In this document: positions 31,919 to 40,730 of the stretch, piece by piece | How the letters are laid out: each line of letters begins with the position of its first letter | Numbering within the stretch: the stretch's first letter is position 1 | Assembly: GCA_965263285.1 (NCBI GenBank) | Contig: CBDHHD010000004.1 | Location: 620,001 to 684,000, forward strand | Source: JASGCP01 sp965263285 | GTDB lineage: Bacteria > Bacteroidota > Bacteroidia > Chitinophagales > Chitinophagaceae | Direction: 5' to 3' | Length of the DNA: 64,000 bases | Made by a program: the position numbers and the translations under genes | Notes under the pieces: model-generated | Told to the model about the DNA's origin: nothing | Seen by the model: the letters and a program-made list of their open reading frames with translations, nothing else | The model's database searches: none

Positions 31919-33358
31919 ATGGCGAAAAAAATAGCTATTATAGGTGCTGGTCCCGCTGGATTAACAGCAGCCTATCTATTAGCAAAAGCAAACCAAACCG
32001 TAGTAGTATTTGAAAAAGACCCCCTATATGTAGGAGGAATTTCAAGAACAGAAACATATAAAGGATACCATTTTGACATTGGAGGACATAGATTCTTCTC
32101 TAAATCAAAAGAGGTAGAAGATTTTTGGACAGAGATATTAGGAAACGAAATGCTTGAACGACCTCGTAGCTCTCGCATATACTACAATAAAAACTTCTTT
32201 TCCTATCCATTGGTTGCCATGGATGCCCTTAAAAAACTAGGTGTTATACAAAGCATTCTTTGTGTTACAAGCTATCTAAAAGTAAAACTATTTCCTATTA
32301 AACACCCTAAGAACTTTGAAGAATGGGTTACCAACCAATTTGGTAAAAGACTCTTTCGCATATTCTTTAAAACTTATACCGAAAAAGTTTGGGGAATGCC
32401 TTGTACCGAGCTCTCTGCCGACTGGGCTGCGCAAAGAATCAAAGGACTCTCGCTCTTTAGCGCTATTAAAAACGCGCTCTTTAAACCTAAAAAAAGCAAA
32501 AAGGGAGATAACAAAGGTAAAGTAATTAAAACACTCATAGATTCATTTAGATACCCTAAGAAAGGTCCTGGCCTGATGTGGGAAACCTGTAGAGACAAAT
32601 GCCAAGCCATGGGAGTAGAAGTAAAAATGAATTGCGGTATGACACATAGCACATTTGCAAATAATAAATGGACTGTACACACTACCCAAAACACAGAAGT
32701 AGGAGATTTTGATTATATTATATCCTCTGCTCCTATGAAAGAATTTATATCAGCTATTCAACCTCAACTGCCCGAAATAGCTTTAAAAGCAGCACAGTCT
32801 CTATCCTATAGAGATTTTGTTACCATTGTTTTAATTTGTAAAGACCAAGATGCATTTTTAGACAATTGGATATATATTCACGACCCTTCTGTATTAGTAG
32901 GCCGAATACAAAACTTTAAGTCGTGGAGTCCTTATATGGTACCCGACCCTTCCATGGCTTGCTACGGCATGGAATATTTTTGTTTTGAAGGTGATAACCT
33001 TTGGAGTAAGTCTAACGAGGAATTAATTGCATTAGGAACAAAAGAAATAACTAAAATTGGTTTAGTAAAAGCAAGTGCCGTTGTAGATGGATATGTAGTA
33101 CGACAACCCAAAGCCTATCCTGTATATGATGCCCATTACAAAGAAAATATTGAAACCATTAAACAAGCTCTTTTGCCCTACAAAGGCGTTTATTTAGTAG
33201 GTAGAAATGGTATGCATAAATACAATAACCAGGATCATAGTATGATGACAGCCATGTTAGCCACAAAAAATATCATCGCAGGTAATGAAAAATATGATAT
33301 ATGGAATGTAAATGAAGATGCTGAATACCACGAAGGCGGAGAGCGGGGAGCAGAATAG
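31919..33358 (+). CDS. FAD-dependent amine-oxidase-like oxidoreductase of glycan clusters
   Basis: 479 aa. N-terminal FAD/NAD fold IAIIGAGPAGLTAAYLLAKANQTVVVFEKD, followed by GGISRTETYKGYHFDIGGHRFFSKS, the pattern of the UDP-galactopyranose mutase/protoporphyrinogen-oxidase-like family that accompanies glycosyltransferase genes. FKTYTEKVWGMPCTELSADWAAQRIKGL and the C-terminal GRNGMHKYNNQDHSMMTAMLA complete the FAD site. The reaction is unknown; UDP-sugar mutase activity is possible but not shown. The polytopic protein gene at 33364 begins 5 bp downstream, so the two form an operon. Confidence 0.82.
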   Translation: MAKKIAIIGAGPAGLTAAYLLAKANQTVVVFEKDPLYVGGISRTETYKGYHFDIGGHRFFSKSKEVEDFWTEILGNEMLERPRSSRIYYNKNFFSYPLVAMDALKKLGVIQSILCVTSYLKVKLFPIKHPKNFEEWVTNQFGKRLFRIFFKTYTEKVWGMPCTELSADWAAQRIKGLSLFSAIKNALFKPKKSKKGDNKGKVIKTLIDSFRYPKKGPGLMWETCRDKCQAMGVEVKMNCGMTHSTFANNKWTVHTTQNTEVGDFDYIISSAPMKEFISAIQPQLPEIALKAAQSLSYRDFVTIVLICKDQDAFLDNWIYIHDPSVLVGRIQNFKSWSPYMVPDPSMACYGMEYFCFEGDNLWSKSNEELIALGTKEITKIGLVKASAVVDGYVVRQPKAYPVYDAHYKENIETIKQALLPYKGVYLVGRNGMHKYNNQDHSMMTAMLATKNIIAGNEKYDIWNVNEDAEYHEGGERGAE

Positions 33359-33363
33359 AATAA

Positions 33364-34683
33364 ATGTACTATATGGATTTTAAAGTTTATACCCATCGCA
33401 TTATTAACCGATTAAATCTTTTCTTTAATTCTTATACGGGTATTATCATTTCTATATTCATATTCATTATTCTTGTATTTTTACGAAAAACAGATACCTT
33501 TTTACATGCCCAATTCTTTGCTGAAGATGGTGGAATATGGTATCAACAAGCATATAATAGCAAACACCTCATTCATACTTTTTTTACCATTGTGCCTACG
33601 GTAGGCGTAAGTGAACTCGATTGCAGAATAGTTGCCACTTTAGCTACACTCGTTCCCTTGAAACATGCACCTCTTTTTTTTAATAGTATTGGACTTATTA
33701 TCCAAATACTACCTGCTGTATTTTTTCTATCTCCCCGTTTTAAACACATCGTCAATAACCATTGGCATAGATTTCTATTTGCATTACTATATATACTACT
33801 GCCCAACATACATGAAGTACATGTACAAATATTAAATGCGAGATGGCATCTGGCATTAATTGCTTTCTTATGTATAGTTGCCACCCCTGCCGCCTACAAA
33901 AAAACAATATCCATTTATATAGAAAGCATGGTTGTTTTTATTTCTTCTTTAAGTGGCCCTTTTGTTATATTCCTGTTTCCTATTTTTTTAATATATAGAT
34001 ACCTATCAAAATATAAAAAAGAAAAGCAACATATTTTATATTCCATGGGAATAGGGTTTATCATTCAATGCATTATTATATTAGTCATACATTCTAATAG
34101 ACATGGAGCTCATCTTGGCGCAAACATTATAGGTTTATTTAAGATTCTATCTATGAACATCATTCTTCCCACTATATTTAGTGCTAGAACGGGCGTTGGC
34201 GTTATTACAAAAATCAATAATATAATTCCAACCTTGGTTTTCATAGTTGCCACTATTATTATGCTGTACGCTTTTATATATGCACCATTAGAGCATAGAC
34301 TATTTATTCTATTTGCAACCTTATCTGTTATGGCAGCATTAATCTCCCCCTTTTCATTACATATAACAGAAACACCTTGGCAAGCATTAAGCAAACAAGA
34401 TTATGGAAATAGATATTATTTTTTTGCTTCAATAGCTTGGGCATTTTCTATTGTATTTGTTATGTATACATGTAAAATATCAATTTTAAAATACATGGCT
34501 ATGCTATTATTTGTTTGTTTAATAGGAATTGGAATAATACGAGATTTTGTGTATAAACCCTTTCAAAACTTTAATTACGCACAACAAGTAAAAGTATTTC
34601 AAGAAAATGTAACTATCGGAGATTCTTTTTATATTCAAATAGCACCTTCAACAGATTGGAAAATGGTTCTACAAAAAAAATAA
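33364..34683 (+). CDS. Polytopic membrane protein, possible GT-C-type glycosyltransferase
   Basis: 439 aa with roughly ten hydrophobic segments. After the first span comes HAQFFAEDGGIWYQQAYNS, an acidic Glu-Asp pair in the first outward loop, which is where GT-C glycosyltransferases carry their catalytic acidic motif. Other recurring features are LNARWHLALIAFL and KQDYGNRYYFFASIAWAFS. The three tandem proteins at 36213-40626 share these features with lower similarity, so this is the diverged founder of the family. GT-C function is an inference from layout and neighbours. It follows the FAD gene by 5 bp and is separated from its relatives by the ISL3-family element. Confidence 0.65.
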   Translation: MYYMDFKVYTHRIINRLNLFFNSYTGIIISIFIFIILVFLRKTDTFLHAQFFAEDGGIWYQQAYNSKHLIHTFFTIVPTVGVSELDCRIVATLATLVPLKHAPLFFNSIGLIIQILPAVFFLSPRFKHIVNNHWHRFLFALLYILLPNIHEVHVQILNARWHLALIAFLCIVATPAAYKKTISIYIESMVVFISSLSGPFVIFLFPIFLIYRYLSKYKKEKQHILYSMGIGFIIQCIIILVIHSNRHGAHLGANIIGLFKILSMNIILPTIFSARTGVGVITKINNIIPTLVFIVATIIMLYAFIYAPLEHRLFILFATLSVMAALISPFSLHITETPWQALSKQDYGNRYYFFASIAWAFSIVFVMYTCKISILKYMAMLLFVCLIGIGIIRDFVYKPFQNFNYAQQVKVFQENVTIGDSFYIQIAPSTDWKMVLQKK

Positions 34684-34701
34684 TGTTTTTTTAACCCAAC
34701 T

Positions 34702-36015
34702 GGCATAACTAAATTTAGTGTGAGGGAAAATTTAGGTTACTAAAATAAAAGAGCATATTAATTCTAAATCTTTTATAACTTTTAAATCCTTTTGCTTTAG
34801 CGATTACCTTTTGAATTCTACCATTTATATTTTCATGCATAGCACTAGTTGTATGTGTGATAAATGCATTAATAATTCCTTTTTCGTGGCGTTCAAAAGT
34901 AGCAATGACTTTGTTTAAAAAACTTACTTTTAACAATTTTGATTGCAACAACCATTCTTTAAACAAATGAATAGCTTCAGTTTTGTCATATAATAAAAAG
35001 AGAGTTTTAAAATTTTCTCTCACATGCCACACTTGAGCTGTTTTTAAGTTAGCAGCATTAATTTGTTCAAAAGCTATTTGTTGTTTTTCATTTCTATTTT
35101 CTGCATTTTTTAATACGGTGTATTTTTGCTTTAGTAAAAGTGGATGGTCTATTACTTCCTGCTTTCTCGTTTTATCAATAGCTTCGCTTAATTTTTTAAA
35201 TAAATGGAACTTATCATGTATAATAGTAGCCTGGGGCGCAACACTTGAAATGGCATTCATATAAGGATGCCACATGTCCATATTTACTTGCTTTAATTGA
35301 ACCAGTGCCGTTTCTGCAATAGCCGATTTACATAATTCAATGGTGTCCTCTTCTGTACGCCCTTCTCGCATATCTATGATACATTTTTTATCTGTATCAA
35401 TTAAAATAGTAGCATATAAATGGCCATCTGAATAAGCTTTTTCATCTAAGCTTATGTTTCTTACCTCTTCATTTAGTTGCCTATTTTTTACACCTTCATT
35501 TACGGCTTCATCCATGATACTGTTAACTATATAAGGAGTCGTTTGAAATTTTTTAGCTACTGCCTTTTGCACTTTAACATCCTGTAATGATTCTATAATA
35601 GCTTGAGCAAATAAACGAGTGTAGCTCTTCCGACTGTCAGCAAAATCAATATCTATTACTTTTATAGAACCATCTTCGTCTATGTATCTTGGTAAGGCAC
35701 AAATAATATAGCATTTATATTCAAACCAACTTAAATGTTGCCATTCTCTTTCGGGTAAATAATCATAAATTTTATATACCTTATTAACATCCCCTTTCTT
35801 TTTATAAACACTAGGTAAATATTTAAAATAAATACGAACTATTTTCTCTTGTTCTTCAGCTTTCTCAATCTTGGTAATCGCAAAATCTGATGCAACATTT
35901 AGCATCGTTTGTATAAAATCTAAAACATCTTTTTCTTGCATATAAAATTGTTTTTACAAATATCCATCTTATTTTGTATTTTTACATACTCCCTCACACT
36001 AAATTTAGTTATGCC
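34702..36015 (-). mobile_element. Intact ISL3-family insertion sequence
   Basis: Ends are GGCATAACTAAATTTAGTG at 34702 and the inverse at 36015, giving 1314 bp around one transposase gene. Its terminal ~20 bp on the left and ~70 bp on the right recur in the family-A MITEs, making it their likely parent and transposase source. The 8 bp on each side (ACCCAACT and TAATAAAC) do not match, so this copy has lost its target duplication, perhaps by recombination with another copy. Further ends lie at 36196 and 37663. Confidence 0.88.
34715..35941 (-). CDS. ISL3-family transposase
   Basis: 408-aa DDE transposase without internal stops or frameshifts. The catalytic pattern reads ISLDEKAYSDGHLYATILID, then DMWHPYMNAISSVAPQATIIHDKFHLFKKLSEAIDK (the ISL3 hallmark) and SAMHENINGRIQKVIAKAKGFKSYKRFRINM with the final acidic residue. 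The N-terminal part (about 1-130) is probably DNA binding, but I see no CxxC zinc-finger pairs of the kind common in other ISL3 transposases. It probably acts in trans on the family-A MITEs. The 3' end of a related transposase survives at 37570-37660. Confidence 0.9.
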   Translation of the reverse strand: MQEKDVLDFIQTMLNVASDFAITKIEKAEEQEKIVRIYFKYLPSVYKKKGDVNKVYKIYDYLPEREWQHLSWFEYKCYIICALPRYIDEDGSIKVIDIDFADSRKSYTRLFAQAIIESLQDVKVQKAVAKKFQTTPYIVNSIMDEAVNEGVKNRQLNEEVRNISLDEKAYSDGHLYATILIDTDKKCIIDMREGRTEEDTIELCKSAIAETALVQLKQVNMDMWHPYMNAISSVAPQATIIHDKFHLFKKLSEAIDKTRKQEVIDHPLLLKQKYTVLKNAENRNEKQQIAFEQINAANLKTAQVWHVRENFKTLFLLYDKTEAIHLFKEWLLQSKLLKVSFLNKVIATFERHEKGIINAFITHTTSAMHENINGRIQKVIAKAKGFKSYKRFRINMLFYFSNLNFPSH

Positions 36016-36196
36016 TAATAAACTTCCTAAAAAACCGCTTCCTCCTGTAAGGAAGATTGAATTAGCCATGTTTATAATATATTATGTAATAGTATGTTTT
36101 ACAAAAGTAGTTTTTTTTACTAATTTTGCAATTAGTTGTCATGTTTCACAACGTTGTGGAACACAACACTTACTCAAACTAAATTTAGTTATGCCT
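36016..36196. other. IS scar between promoter and the first tandem membrane gene
   Basis: Comparison with the duplicate locus at 39241-39280 shows the ancestral text: CTAATTTTGCA joined closely to TTAAAATTATATGAAAC. Here about 65 bp separate them (about 36130-36196), containing GTCATGTTTCACAACGTTGTGG and ending in a family-A end (actaaatttagttatgcc). The rest (36016-36120) is unrecognised AT-rich sequence. Confidence 0.6.
36121..36128 (+). promoter_or_regulatory. -7 box TAATTTTG of tandem membrane gene 1
   Basis: TAATTTTG matches TAnnTTTG and is duplicated at 39251-39258 before tandem gene 3, 22 bp from that ATG. Here the IS scar places it 85 bp from the ATG at 36213. Confidence 0.4.
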
Positions 36197-36212
36197 TAAA
36201 ATTATATGAAAC

Positions 36213-37553
36213 ATGATTAAAAAAGAATGCCCTACCATTAATAGTCAAAAAAAACAATCTTTCTTTTTACATAGCTGGGGATTGCTTATAGCATCCATTG
36301 TATTTATTATTATTACTTTTCTTAGACAACCAAGTGCTTTTATAAATCCTCAATTTACATCAGAAGACGGAAGAGTATTCTTTAAAGACGCTTATGATAA
36401 TTTTAATTCTCTACGCATATGGTTCCAACCACCCCCTTTTATAATAGGGCATTCTCCATTTATTGAACTATCAGCTCGCATAGGAACAAGTGTTGCATAT
36501 CTATTCAGTATGTTATATATTCCATTTATTATAAAACTAATGGTAGTAATTTTTAAAATATTACCTGCAATATTTTTTCTTTCTAATCGATGCAATAATA
36601 TAATGCAAAACCCATACCACCGATTACTTTCTTGTATTATTTATATATTACTACCTAACCAATATGCTATGGAAATATTACTATTAAATAGTAGATGGTA
36701 CATGGGCATATTAGCATTTCTTATCTTTGTAGCTAATCCTGCTAAGAACACATATGAGCAAATATTGGATTATGCACTATTGCTTATTGCGTGCTTGAGT
36801 GGCGTATTTGTTATTTGTATCTTTCCATTAACCTGCCTCTATTTCTTTATAAAAAAAGAACTATTAAAAAATAGAACTAAACAAATCATTTTTTTTATTT
36901 TTTTTATTTGTTTTTGTACTCAATTAGGTTTTTATATTCATTATCCTCATAATAGAGATACAGGTCCTTTAGGCGCAACTATAAGTCATTTTTTAAGAAT
37001 CTTTGGAGGTAATTTTGTAATGTCTGGATTAGTAGGAGAAAAAATAGGATATGAAGCCATGACAGAACGATGGTGGAATTACACAGACCTGTTCCCTATT
37101 TTATTTTCAGTTATAGGTTTTTGTATAATGCTGTTAGCTTTTTTAAAAACAAATATTGAAGGAAAATTATTCTTTATACTTAGTATTTTTATATTAAGTA
37201 TGGAACTTATAAGTCCTCTAACAAAATACTTATTTTATCCAATTTCTTGGGAAAACATTAATCTTGTTAACATTATGGATAGATATTATTTTTATCCTAC
37301 AATGGTATGGATACTATCTATTTTCATTGTTTGGTTTAAATATAAAAAAAAGATTGCCTTGAGAATACTTACCTCACTAATGATTCTATGTTTTTTATTT
37401 ATAGGAGTAAAAAAAGATTTTTTTTATATAAGACATCCAGATTATCATACTAAAGAAACATTATTACTGTTTGACCAAGCCCCCAAAGGAACAATAGTTA
37501 AATTTATGACTGATTTTGGAATTTTTTGGGATTTTACATTGGAAAAACATTAG
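36213..37553 (+). CDS. Tandem polytopic membrane protein 1 (possible GT-C-type)
   Basis: 446 aa, about ten to eleven membrane segments. Starts MIKKECPTINSQKKQSFFLH, then LLIASIVFIIITFLRQPSAF as first span, and FTSEDGRVFFKDAYDN, the Glu-Asp pair in the first outward loop also seen in GT-C enzymes. Conserved landmarks shared by all three: LLPNQYAMEILLLNSRWYMGIL, HNRDTGPLGA and NIMDRYYFYPTMVWILSI. Its N-terminal two thirds is nearly identical to tandem gene 3 (39280), while its last ~140 bp is nearly identical to tandem gene 2. Likely role: transfer of lipid-linked sugars to a surface glycan (inference). Confidence 0.65.
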   Translation: MIKKECPTINSQKKQSFFLHSWGLLIASIVFIIITFLRQPSAFINPQFTSEDGRVFFKDAYDNFNSLRIWFQPPPFIIGHSPFIELSARIGTSVAYLFSMLYIPFIIKLMVVIFKILPAIFFLSNRCNNIMQNPYHRLLSCIIYILLPNQYAMEILLLNSRWYMGILAFLIFVANPAKNTYEQILDYALLLIACLSGVFVICIFPLTCLYFFIKKELLKNRTKQIIFFIFFICFCTQLGFYIHYPHNRDTGPLGATISHFLRIFGGNFVMSGLVGEKIGYEAMTERWWNYTDLFPILFSVIGFCIMLLAFLKTNIEGKLFFILSIFILSMELISPLTKYLFYPISWENINLVNIMDRYYFYPTMVWILSIFIVWFKYKKKIALRILTSLMILCFLFIGVKKDFFYIRHPDYHTKETLLLFDQAPKGTIVKFMTDFGIFWDFTLEKH

Positions 37554-37559
37554 TTTAAA

Positions 37560-37660
37560 GGTATAACGATTTTTTTATGGGACCAATTTAAGTTTACCGA
37601 AATAGAACAAAGTATTAATCCTAAATCTTTCAAAACTTTTAAATCCCCGTGCCTTAATTA
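37560..37660 (-). pseudogene. 3' remnant of a second ISL3-type transposase (family-B parent)
   Basis: A family-B end (ggtataacgatttttttatggg) starts at 37560. Reading inward on the minus strand gives KARGFKSFERFRINTLFYFG and a stop, closely matching the C-terminus of the intact transposase (KAKGFKSYKRFRINMLFYFS). The frame is lost at about 37660, where a family-A end (gtcataactaaatttagtatg, 37663) abuts it. It shows that family B derives from a sibling ISL3 element. Confidence 0.75.
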
Positions 37661-37821
37661 ATGTCATAACTAAATTTAGTATGAAAAACCATGTAAAAAT
37701 ATGTTAATTATATCACCTCCTCATTACGCAAACAAGAACCAACATTAAAAAGTACAAATTTATTTTATACTCCCTTATTTGTATTAATTTTACAATTCAG
37801 ATATATTGAAAATAGAATTAA

Positions 37822-39159
37822 GTGAGCAAAAAAATAAAAAACACTAATACTACTATATCGTATTATTTTTTTACGCATAGCTGGGGACTTTTTATAAGTT
37901 TTATTATATTTATTATCATTACTATTCTTAGACAACCAAGTACTTTTACAAATTCTCAATTTGCATTAGAAGACGGAAGTGTTTTTTTTAAAGATGCTTA
38001 CGATCATTGCAACTCTTTACATATATGGTTTCTGCCACCTCCATTTAAAGCAGGCCATTCTCCATTTATTGAACTATCGGCTCGTATAGGTGCTAGTATA
38101 GCCTATTTATTTAATATATTATATGTACCTTTAACTATAAAAATATTAGCAGTTATTTTTAAAACAATACCTGCTATTTTTTTTCTCTCTTATCGATGCA
38201 ACAATATAATGCGCAACCCATACCATCGACTACTAACTTGTATCATTTATCTATTATTACCTAACCAATATACTATGGAGATATTACTATTAAATAGTAG
38301 ATGGTATATGGGCATATTAGTATTTCTTATTCTTATGTCAAATGTTGCTCAATATATATATGAAGAAATATTAGATTATGTATTATTAGCAATGGCTAGT
38401 TTAAGTGGAGTGTTTATTATTATCATCTTCCCCATTGCCTGTATTTATTTTATTATCAAAAAAGAGCTACTTAAGCAAAATAGAAACAAACAAATTATAT
38501 TCTTCATTACCTTTATTTGTTTTTGCATTCAATGTATTTATTATTTTTATTATTCCCACAATAGAGATACCATATTAGGAGCAAGCACAAATCATTTTTT
38601 AAGAATCTTTGGTGGCAATTTTATAATGTCTGGAATAGTAGGAGAAAAAATAGGATACGAAGCAATGAGTGAACATTGGTGGAATCACAACAGTTTTTTT
38701 GCTACTCTATTTTCAATAATCGGCCTTGGGATCATGCTATTGGCTTTTATAAAAACAAATATAGAAGGCAAATTGTTTTTTTTATTTAGTGCATTTATTA
38801 TGTTTTTCGAACTTAAAAGCCCCCTAACACTAGGATTGCCCTACCCAACTGCTTGGGAAAATATTAACCTTAATAAAATTATGGACAGATACTATTTCTA
38901 TCCTACAATGGTATGGATACTATCTATTTTCATTGTTTGGTTTAAATATAAAAAAAAGATTGCCTTGAGAATACTTACCTCACTAATAATTCTATGTTTT
39001 TTATTTATAGGAGTAAAAAAAGATTTTTTTTATATAAGATATCCAGATTATTATACTAAAGATGCATTGTTACAATTCAATCAAGCACCCAAAGGTACAA
39101 TTGTTAATTTTAAAAGTAACATTGTCAGTTTTTGGGATTTTTCTTTACAAAAAAATTAA
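37822..39159 (+). CDS. Tandem polytopic membrane protein 2 (possible GT-C-type)
   Basis: 445 aa, same layout as tandem genes 1 and 3 but the most diverged of the three over most of its length. First span LFISFIIFIIITILRQPSTF, acidic pair FALEDGSVFFKDAYDH, then LLPNQYTMEILLLNSRWYMGIL. The 3' segment from about 38908 to 39050 is almost identical at base level to tandem gene 1 (37291-37432), while the flanking codons differ at silent sites, which points to gene conversion. GTG start at 37822; no ATG is available nearby. About 270 bp of IS debris separates it from gene 1. Confidence 0.65.
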   Translation: MSKKIKNTNTTISYYFFTHSWGLFISFIIFIIITILRQPSTFTNSQFALEDGSVFFKDAYDHCNSLHIWFLPPPFKAGHSPFIELSARIGASIAYLFNILYVPLTIKILAVIFKTIPAIFFLSYRCNNIMRNPYHRLLTCIIYLLLPNQYTMEILLLNSRWYMGILVFLILMSNVAQYIYEEILDYVLLAMASLSGVFIIIIFPIACIYFIIKKELLKQNRNKQIIFFITFICFCIQCIYYFYYSHNRDTILGASTNHFLRIFGGNFIMSGIVGEKIGYEAMSEHWWNHNSFFATLFSIIGLGIMLLAFIKTNIEGKLFFLFSAFIMFFELKSPLTLGLPYPTAWENINLNKIMDRYYFYPTMVWILSIFIVWFKYKKKIALRILTSLIILCFLFIGVKKDFFYIRYPDYYTKDALLQFNQAPKGTIVNFKSNIVSFWDFSLQKN

Positions 39160-39250
39160 ATTAACTACGCTTTAATATAGCCATAATTTTTATAAATTTT
39201 TATGACCCCCTATTTTTTATAAGCTCCTTCAAAATTTTTTAAAAAAAACC

Positions 39251-39258
39251 TAATTTTG
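39251..39258 (+). promoter_or_regulatory. -7 box TAATTTTG of tandem membrane gene 3
   Basis: TAATTTTG, 21 bp before the ATG at 39280; the same element and following bases occur before tandem gene 1, interrupted there by an IS scar. No TTG at 19 bp. Confidence 0.4.
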
Positions 39259-39279
39259 CATGTTAAAATTATATGAAAC

Positions 39280-40626
39280 ATGATTAAAAAAGAAGGCCCT
39301 ACCATTAATAGTCAAAAAAAACAACCTTTCTTTTTACATAGCTGGGGATTACTTATAGCCTCCATTGTATTTATTATTATTACTTTTCTTAGACAACCAA
39401 GTACTTTTACAAATCCTCAATTTACATTAGAAGACGGAAGCGTATTCTTTAAAGACGCTTATGATAATTTTAATTCTCTACGCATATGGTTCCAACCACC
39501 CCCTTTTATAGCAGGGCTTTCTCCATTTATTGAACTATCAGCTCGCATAGGAACAAGTGTTGCATATCTATTCAATATGTTATATATTCCATTTATTATA
39601 AAACTAATGGCAGTAATTTTTAAAATATTACCTGCAATATTTTTTCTTTCTAATCGATGCAATAATATAATGCAAAACCCATACCACCGATTACTTTCTT
39701 GTATTATTTATATATTACTACCTAACCAATATGCTATGGAAATATTACTATTAAATAGTAGATGGTACATGGGCATATTAGCATTTCTTATCTTTGTAGC
39801 TAATCCTGCTAAGAACACATATGAGCAAATATTGGATTATGCACTATTGCTTATTGCGTGCTTGAGTGGCGTATTTGTTATTTGTATCTTTCCATTAACC
39901 TGCCTCTATTTCTTTATAAAAAAAGAACTATTAAAAAATAGAACTAAACAAATCATTTTTTTTATTATTTTTATTTGTTTTTGTACTCAATTAGGTTTTT
40001 ATATTCATTATCCTCATAATAGAGATACAGGTCCTTTAGGCACAACTATAAGTCATTTTTCAAGAATCTTTGGAGGCAATTTTATAATGTCTGGATTAGT
40101 AGGAGAAAAAATAGGATATGAAGCCATGACAGAACGATGGTGGAATTACAACGACCTGTTCCCCATTTTATTCTCAATTATAGGTTTTCGTATAATGCTG
40201 TTAGCTTTTTTTAAAACAAATATTGAAGGAAAATTATTCTTTATACTTAGTACTTTTATACTAATTATAGAACTTATAAATCCTCTAACAAAAGGATTAT
40301 TGTATCCAACTGCTTGGGAAAACATTAACCTTTTTAACATTATGGATAGATATTATTTTTATCCTACAATGGTATGGATACTATCTATTTGCATTGTTTG
40401 GTTTAAATATAAAAAAAAGATTGCCTTGAGAACACTTACCTCACTAATGATTCTTTGTTTTTTATTTATAGGTATACAAAAAGACTTCTTTTATGTAAAA
40501 TATCCGCCTAATAATGAGCAAAAAGTATCGTTAACACAATTTAAGAAAATGCCAAAAAACACAATAGTTATCTTCGAAAGTATTAATAATCCAAACTTAT
40601 GGACATTTGAATTAAAAAAACATTAA
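39280..40626 (+). CDS. Tandem polytopic membrane protein 3 (possible GT-C-type)
   Basis: 448 aa. Nearly identical to tandem gene 1 from MIKKEGPTINSQKKQPFFLH through the LLPNQYAMEILLLNSRWYMG landmark to beyond HNRDTGPLG, including about 20 bp of upstream sequence. The final ~45 residues (KDFFYVKYPPNNEQKVSLTQ onward) are unlike gene 1 and gene 2. The copy is thus a recent duplicate with a different tail. It has the same first-loop acidic pair (FTLEDGSVFFKDAYDN). A -7 box TAATTTTG precedes it at 39251. It is followed by the GT2 gene with its own promoter. Confidence 0.65.
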   Translation: MIKKEGPTINSQKKQPFFLHSWGLLIASIVFIIITFLRQPSTFTNPQFTLEDGSVFFKDAYDNFNSLRIWFQPPPFIAGLSPFIELSARIGTSVAYLFNMLYIPFIIKLMAVIFKILPAIFFLSNRCNNIMQNPYHRLLSCIIYILLPNQYAMEILLLNSRWYMGILAFLIFVANPAKNTYEQILDYALLLIACLSGVFVICIFPLTCLYFFIKKELLKNRTKQIIFFIIFICFCTQLGFYIHYPHNRDTGPLGTTISHFSRIFGGNFIMSGLVGEKIGYEAMTERWWNYNDLFPILFSIIGFRIMLLAFFKTNIEGKLFFILSTFILIIELINPLTKGLLYPTAWENINLFNIMDRYYFYPTMVWILSICIVWFKYKKKIALRTLTSLMILCFLFIGIQKDFFYVKYPPNNEQKVSLTQFKKMPKNTIVIFESINNPNLWTFELKKH

Positions 40627-40662
40627 AGCCAAATTTTACATTTATAAAATGTAGAATTTTCC

Positions 40663-40692
40663 TTGCAATATTATATTTTTTTTGTAATTTTG
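40663..40692 (+). promoter_or_regulatory. Canonical promoter of the GT2-led glycan operon
   Basis: TTG (40663-40665), exactly 19 bp, then TAATTTTG (40685-40692): an ideal Bacteroidota promoter. Predicted start is about 35 bp before the GTG at 40731. It would drive the tightly spaced genes 40731-44113 and perhaps further. Confidence 0.65.
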
Positions 40693-40730
40693 ATGCTAAA
40701 TAGTTTCAATAAAATAATTATACCCTAAAA

